A stretch of 64,000 nucleotides of DNA, from NCBI RefSeq assembly GCF_000764305.2, contig NW_025937524.1, positions 558,001 through 622,000 on the forward strand, given 5' to 3'. Of this stretch, positions 58,441 to 64,000 are shown piece after piece. Numbering within the stretch: the stretch's first letter is position 1; each line of letters starts with the position of its first letter. This stretch comes from Hyalella azteca (taxonomy: Eukaryota; Arthropoda; Malacostraca; Amphipoda; Hyalellidae). Made by a program: the position numbers and the translations under genes. The notes under the pieces are model-generated. The model was not told where the DNA came from. It saw only the letters and a list, made by a program, of their open reading frames with translations, and did no database searches.

Positions 58441-59420
58441 TTCGTTTCCTACTGGGTTGATACGTGGCAGCTGCCGTTTAATGCTGACAAGTGTAAAGTA
58501 CTTCACCTCGGGAAGAACAATGTACAGCAAGATTACAGTATGAGAAGACATGGTTGCAACGAAAGAGTAATGATTGAGTAGTCTAGTGTGTAAAAAGATC
58601 CCAGAGTTTATGTCGACAAGGAGCTGAAATTTTCTAAGCATGTTGAAACGCAAGCTAACACATCCAACAAACTTCTTGGATTAATCAGACGCTCATACGA
58701 GTTCCTAGATGCAGAAACGATGAAGCAGTTTTTGTTGCCGTCGTACGCCCGAGTCTAGAGTTTGGAAACGTTGTGTGGTCATCGAGATTTGAAAAGGACA
58801 GAAATTAAATAGAGAATGTTCAAAGACGTGCAACAAGGATAATTCCAGGCTTGAAGGGCAAGTCCTATGAAGAAAGATTAAAGATTATGAAGATTCCAAG
58901 CCTCAGATATCGACGTCTGCGTAGGGACATCATTGAAGTATACAAGTATACTCATGGCTTATACAAGGCCCCCGAAGGATTACTAAAATTTGAAACAAGA
59001 ACCAACACCAGTGGCCACGGCTATAAACTAAAAAAACCGCGCTGCAACTTATCCACGCGACATTTCTTCTTATCCACCGACATGTGGAGCAGCCTCCCTG
59101 ATTACATCGTTGGCGCTCCGAGTATGAACGCGTTCAAGAACAGACCATATCGAAACCCGGTTGAAGCCTAGTAGCTATTTCAAACTATCGTCAGTTCTGA
59201 AAAGATCCGGTCAAATGCCACGGTTTTAGATCTTCTGTGAACAAATCACGTGAAGTAAAAGAATCGGCGACAGACCACATCAGGCCTACTCTTTAGCGCC
59301 GACATCACTTTATATTCCAAATAATTGCTAAGTACGGCCTGTTCTTCAAGCCCGACGCTACTTTACTTTACCTTACTATGATATACCATGCTATAATATA
59401 CCGTACTATACTATACTGGC
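58441..59420 (+). pseudogene. CR1/jockey-like LINE, 5'-truncated 3' portion
   Basis: The plus strand encodes, across stops and frameshifts, WQLPFNADKCKVLHLGKN (RT thumb), then LLGLIRRSYEFLDAETMK, then RRATRIIPGLKGKSYEERL and RRLRRDIIEVYKYTHGLY (open at 58,851-59,171), ending NLSTRHFFLS and MNAFKNR. This is the conserved C-terminal end of the ORF2 protein of CR1/jockey-type LINEs. A short 3' UTR with the family signature CGGCGACAG...AGGCC and a degenerate TATAC-type tail follows. Two further 3' ends of related copies occur at 32,826 and 36,434. Confidence 0.85.
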
Positions 59421-60080
59421 TAACAGGTCATGTATACCAACTGCGTAAAATCAACCCCCTGAGCTATTGGTTATGCGTGAATTTCGCTTGCATGTACTCG
59501 TAAGTTAACGCTGGCCTGTGAATGCTTTAAAAGTTCACCATTGAGTGGAGTAACTCCTGTCTTCCTTTCATGACAATATAATTATTAAAAAGTTTGCGAA
59601 TTTTTTTAAACAATATTAACTAAACTCATTATATTTCTAACAATTTTATTGAAAATAAGTCAGAAAAGACGATTTTCACACAAACAAATGTAACCCCGCG
59701 CCGTTCCTTAAGCCAGGGAGGAGCCATTGAACTCCTAAACCAATCCAACTTGACATCGGTTGCATTTTTCGTAGAGACAATGGGTGGTGTCTACGAAGTG
59801 TTAGTTTATGAAGCTTCTTTGTTTACCTATTCTAAAACTGATATTTTGTACGTGCCATCCATAGATTAGGCTAATTTGAAATCTACGCACTTATCAATTC
59901 TTATCAGGATTTATCGACCTGCCCACCCATGCAACTCACTATCTTCTGCCGCGCCAGAGACCGCCGCCCTGACAACGTCCACGACGCCCGCAGTGGCAAG
60001 GCAGAGAAATTGTGACCCGCCACGTGGTATCTGCCGGAGGGACAGTGAACCTCCACGAGACTTGCCACCCCCGACCTCCA
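59421..60080. other. No gene seen
   Basis: AT-rich sequence then a short GC-rich block (59,920-60,080) leading into the 24-bp array; the block is open on both strands only because it joins the array. Confidence 0.45.
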
Positions 60081-60084
60081 GTAC

Positions 60085-61038
60085 ACAGGCTCTGAGTCTT
60101 GCAGTCTTCCAGGCCTCGAGTCTTGCAGTCTTCCAGGCTTCGAGTCTTGCAGTCCTCCAGGCTTCCAGTTTTGCAGTCTTCCAGGCTTCGCGTCTTGCAG
60201 TCTTCCAGATCTCGAGTCTTGCAGTCTTTCAGGCCTCGAGTCTTGCAGTCTTCCAGGCTTCGAGTCTTGCAGTCCTCCAGGCTTCCAGTCTTGCAGTCTT
60301 CCAGGCTGCAAGTCTTGAAGTCTTCCAGGCTGCAAGTCTTGCAGTCTTCCAGGCCTTGAGTCTTGCAGTCTTCCAGATCTCGAGTCTTGCAGTCTTCCAG
60401 GCTTCGAGTCTTGCAGTCTTCCAGGCTCCGAGTCTTGCAGTCTTCCAGGCTCCGAGTCTTGCAGTCTTCCAGGCTCCGAGTCTTGCAGTCTTCCAGGCTC
60501 CGAGTCTTGCAGTCTTCCAGGCCTCGAGTCTTGCAGTCTTCTTCCAGGCTTCAAGTTTTGCAGTCCTCCAGGCTTCGAGTCTTGCAGTCTTCCAGGCTGC
60601 AAGTCTTGCAGTCTTCCAGGCTGCAAGTCTTGCAGTCTTCCAGGCTGCAAGTCTTGCAGTCTTCCAGGCTCCGAGTCTTGAAGTCTTTCAGGCCTCGAGT
60701 CTTGCAGTCTTCCAGGCTTCGAGTCTTGCAGTCTTCCAGGCTTCGAGTCTTGCAGTCTTCCAGGCTGCAAGTCTTGCAGTCCTCCAGGCTTCCAGTTTTG
60801 CAGTCTTCCAGGCTTCGCGTCTTGCAGTCTTCCAGGTCTCGAGTCTTGCAGTCTTCCAGGCTGCAAGTCTTGCAGTCTTCCAGGCCTCGAGTCTTGCAGT
60901 CTTCCAGGCCTCGAGTCTTGCAGTCTTCCAGGCTTCGAGTCTTGCAGTCTTCCAGGCTTCGAGTCTTGCAGTCTTCCAGGCCTCGAGTCTTGCAGTCTTC
61001 CAGGCTTTGAGTCTTGCAGTCTTTCAGGCTTCGAATCT
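60085..61038. repeat. 24-bp array, about 40 copies
   Basis: Units of GAGTCTTGCAGTCTTCCAGG plus CTTC, with CCTC, CTGC and CTCC variants. This explains frames of 396 and 414 codons on opposite strands (SSLAVFQA and GRLQDSKP octads). The octads vary only at the variable bases, as expected for DNA-level repeat drift. Confidence 0.95.
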
Positions 61039-61275
61039 TTTGATAATTTACTCGAAATTCTCGTGAACTCGCGGCCTCGAGGCATTGAACTTACGAAACG
61101 ACGGTCATGGCAATGATTTTTATAACAAACTTTCATACAATCGTTCAAAATATAGGGAACTTCAATGGAAATATTACCAGAATTGATTTTTCTTCGTTCT
61201 TTGAGTAATTTATTGAGTTCAAAGAATTGCGATGTTCATTTAATGCAAAAAAATAAATTTTGCATGAGCTTTATT

Positions 61276-61512
61276 TCAGCATTCCCTCAAAAATTGTACA
61301 AGAATACCGATAGATTGGAACTTAACACACCGCGATGCAGAAATTGCCGACTCGATGATACCTTCATTTGTGTACATTAATTTACGAGAATCGTCGAACG
61401 GAACAAATTTGCCGCACAGCGCACAAGTGTTGGTAGTTACGTCGTCAACGGGACACTGAGAGTTGTCGGGTCCGAGTTGCGGCAGAGAGCTCAATGATGC
61501 ATTGTAGTACAT
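61276..61512 (-). CDS. Hypothetical ORF with a CxxC motif
   Basis: Seventy-eight codons from ATG at 61512: MYYNASLSSLPQLGPDNSQC, then a TCALCGKFVPFDD segment and a Leu-Met-Tyr stretch. Codon use and composition look more gene-like than those of neighbouring repeat frames. A GTATTC donor-like site lies near 61,308, so it may be a first exon. It is bounded upstream by the 39-bp array beginning near 61,570. The single CxxC is not enough to name a zinc-binding domain. It lies upstream of Lmpt exon 1 on the same strand; no link can be shown. Confidence 0.3.
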   Translation of the reverse strand: MYYNASLSSLPQLGPDNSQCPVDDVTTNTCALCGKFVPFDDSRKLMYTNEGIIESAISASRCVKFQSIGILVQFLREC

Positions 61513-61574
61513 GTATAGGTCACCTGTTGTAATTAGTGTGGTGTGGTAAGGTCACTGCAGAGACCAGACAAAAT

Positions 61575-62100
61575 ACGACACGACACAAATTAGATCAAAC
61601 TAACCGCAAGGAAGCGCCAGACTTTGGATTGAACTAACCGCAAGTAGGCTCCAGACCCTGGATCAAACTGACCGCAAGAAAGCTCCGTACTTTGGATCAA
61701 AGTAAACGCAAGGAAGCTCTACACTTTGGATCAATCTAAATGCAAGGAAGCTCCAGACTTTAGATCAAACTAACCGCAAGGAAGCTCCTTACTTTGGATC
61801 CAACTAACAGCGGTAAAGCTAAAGAATTTGGATCAAACTAACCGCAAGGAAGCTCGCACTTTTGATCAAACTAAATGCAAGTAAGCTCCTTATTTTGGAT
61901 CCAACTAACAGCGGTAGAGCTAAAGAATTTGGATCCAACTAACCGCAATGAAGCTCCTTATTTTGGATCCAACTAACAGCGGTAACGCTAAAGAATTCGG
62001 ATCAAACTAACCGCAAGGAAGCTCCTTACTTTGGATCAAAATAACAGCGGTAAAGCTCCAGTCTTTGGATCCAACTTTTCGCAATGAAGCTCGCACTTTG
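61575..62100. repeat. About 39-bp array
   Basis: Some thirteen variable copies of GATCAAACTAACCGCAAGGA followed by AGCTCCTTACTTTG. Confidence 0.9.
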
Positions 62101-62104
62101 GATA

Positions 62105-63404
62105 AAAATAAGCGCATGCGATCGCACGCTACTGAGCTTAGAACATCCGTCTGAGCTGGAATTAATTTTTCAGCCCTTGAATTATAGAAGTTTCAACGTA
62201 TATCATAAGGTATCTCTTATTAAATATATTTGTATTATTACATTAATACAATTGCAGATTAGCCCGGCGTTGCCCGAGCTCGATATTCCCTGAAATTTTG
62301 GGGTGCCGTCATCCCGAATCCCCGTCATTTCTGTTGCTCCTAATTTTGTTAATAATAATAAAGTTTCTGCGTGTTAATTAAGAGAGACTCGTTAAAGCCC
62401 TAATTCTACATGAAACATAGAACTCACTTTTTTAGTTGAACTCAAATTCAATTTTTAAACAGCCAATTTAAAATTCAAGTTTCAAGTTTCGATTCAATCC
62501 GTTTCAGTTTTGCAATGCCTTCCTATTCTACTAGGAGTAAATTGTCAGTTCCAGGTCTCGACACAGTAAATGTCATATGTATACGCGCCCCATCTGCCCT
62601 AAACATTTACGTCGCCCGACATTAAAAACCAAATATAGACAAATATCCTGTATAAATACTCTATATATACTGCATACATACAGTATATATACTGCATACA
62701 TACAGTATATATACTGCATACATGCAGTATATAGGTATACTGCATTCATACTGTATATATACTGAATACATACATAATGTATGTAATATCTGTGATGCTT
62801 CATGTAATGGAATTATGTGTTCCAATTGATGATAATTTGAAGGTATGATGAACATCGAATACAATAATAAAAATTATCACCAGCAAGCGCGCGTTTCATT
62901 CGTTCATTTATACAAGGTAAGCTCAGCCTGGATATCTGTTTTAAAAAATATCTTGATCGGAACATAATTTTAACTAGAAGTTTCTGCCCTCTGATCGTAT
63001 GAGGAACACACTAATTAACATGAATGAATCACTTTCACAGGCGAAAGAATCCACTGAGAGCAAACCTTACTTTAGGAGAGCGTGCTGAACCTAACCACAG
63101 TAAATAAATAAACGAATTGTTTTTACATTACACTGATTCAAACCTTAAAAAAATAGCACACGTGGGTCCAAAGTTAAGGTATCAGTATTTACTTATATTA
63201 CTACACTGCTACACTGATATGATTACTACAAAGTGTACCGAAATATTGATGTGATTCCATGGCACCGAGTATGCATTTCAACACACTGTCATTTTGTCGC
63301 TTATCGGCTTGGAATAGCAACACGCAGTATAATTTCACAGGTCACTTATTATCACTAGTGACATTTAAGCTAGAGAAATAAATTTCTCATCTTAGATACA
63401 TAAA
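62105..63404. repeat. AT-rich spacer with a palindromic TACTGCATACATACAGTATA array
   Basis: The array at 62,655-62,775 repeats ATACTGCATACATACAGTAT, which is close to self-complementary. The rest shows no coding signal. Confidence 0.7.
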
Positions 63405-63525
63405 TTCAAGCACGAAGCTACTTAAGCACGAAGCTACTTAAGCACGAAGCTACTTAAGCACGAAGCTACTTAAGCATGAAGTTACTTAAGCACGAAGCTA
63501 CTTAAGCATGAAGCTACTTAAGTCA
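63405..63525. repeat. 16-bp array
   Basis: Seven copies of ACTTAAGCACGAAGCT, with TAAGCATGAAG variants. Confidence 0.95.
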
Positions 63526-63534
63526 ACATGCAGA

Positions 63535-63660
63535 GAGATCGTGATCAACAACAAGGCGCTGAGCTCGTGGGACGCGACAAGACTGGCCGCACTCAACGTG
63601 TCGCTCTCGGCCCTATCGCCGCTGCCGGATTTCCGCTCACCGCGATCGCGCTTTTGTTTA
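63535..63660 (+). other. Exon-like block after an array-flanked acceptor
   Basis: An acceptor-like CAACATGCAG is followed by a GC-rich block that is open in two plus-strand frames (EIVINNKALSSWDATRLAAL... and RDRDQQQGAELVGRDKTG...). A 16-bp array (63,405-63,525) lies directly upstream, the same arrangement as at Lmpt exon 4. No family was recognised and no clear donor could be placed. Confidence 0.2.
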
Positions 63661-63927
63661 TACCTATTAGTGTTATTCGGCCATGTCTGTTATGCTGCAT
63701 CTTGTCTGTAGTACCTTGTCTGAAATGCTTGACGCTATATACTCTCTCTATACAGGTATAGATGCTAGTAATTTGAAATCATTTCAAAAAGAAAAGAATC
63801 GTACTTCCTCCTCATCTGGTCGTGAAATAAAATCTTAGGAAACAATTTTGAGTTCCGTGGCTGACGATGATCCTCAATGTCTGTCCTTTACTCACAATTG
63901 CAGGTATTCACCCGCCATCGGAATTAT

Positions 63928-63985
63928 ATGACCGTACTACTCCACCTGCCTCGTGGTATGACCGTACTACTCCACCTGCCTGTCT
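63928..63985. repeat. 24-bp duplication at the window end
   Basis: TATGACCGTACTACTCCACC occurs twice. Confidence 0.85.
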
Positions 63986-64000
63986 CGAGAAGTCGGCTTG

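Noticed and set aside
59876..61148. 396- and 414-codon frames on opposite strands (SLAVFQAS and GRLQDSKP octads)
   Set aside because: Both come from one 24-bp array. Simultaneous openness on both strands and a lack of synonymous bias point to repeat DNA, not protein.

Overview
The window is eukaryotic nuclear DNA from an arthropod, most likely a crustacean (the crustacean call is inference from gene content and genome style). It is AT-rich and intron-dominated, full of tandem repeats and decayed transposons, and has two sized assembly gaps plus six single-N joins. Almost every long open reading frame in it is an artefact of a tandem repeat whose unit or super-unit is a multiple of three.

One real gene can be reconstructed, on the minus strand, from six short exons spread over 28 kb (55,978 down to 28,062). 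It encodes a Limpet/Testin-family PET-LIM protein (Lmpt). Splice phases agree at all five junctions and give 275 continuous codons: a start codon preceded by an in-frame stop, a Cys-rich N-terminal segment, a PET domain, a complete LIM1 and the first two ligands of LIM2. The remaining LIM exons were not found in the lower 28 kb and probably lie beyond the left edge. A large coding exon at 34,706-35,517 has exactly the phase needed to splice into exon 3 and is read as an alternative first exon with a disordered N-terminus. A small CpG-rich first-exon candidate at 3,999-4,150 on the same strand could start a shorter isoform.

The most unusual feature is the relation between exons and minisatellites. 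At exons 1, 5 and 6 the tandem array starts exactly at the 5' splice site and each unit carries a copy of the donor (exons 5 and 6 also copy the last 8-9 exonic bases). Exon 6 also has its acceptor duplicated in frame 69 bp upstream. Exon 2 (a GC donor) and exon 4 are likewise next to arrays, and the donor of exon 3 is formed by the microsatellite tail of a LINE. Many of the other arrays carry GTGAG- or GTAAG-type cores, which suggests that donor sites seed tandem duplication in this genome.

Layout: 0-4 kb short arrays; 4-4.6 kb CpG-rich first-exon candidate; 5-15 kb decayed DNA transposons, MITEs and short arrays; 15-21 kb large arrays with gap 1; 23-26.5 kb MITE, a compound array containing a sequencing-adapter artefact, and a 1.5 kb 16-bp array; 26.8-27.7 kb LINE reverse-transcriptase relic; 28-33 kb Lmpt exons 6 to 3 with their arrays; 34.7-35.5 kb alternative exon; 36-40 kb arrays and gap 2; 40-50 kb mostly unique intronic sequence with two MITEs; 50-54 kb arrays; 54.6-56 kb Lmpt exons 2 and 1; 56-64 kb DNA transposon, LINE relic and arrays.
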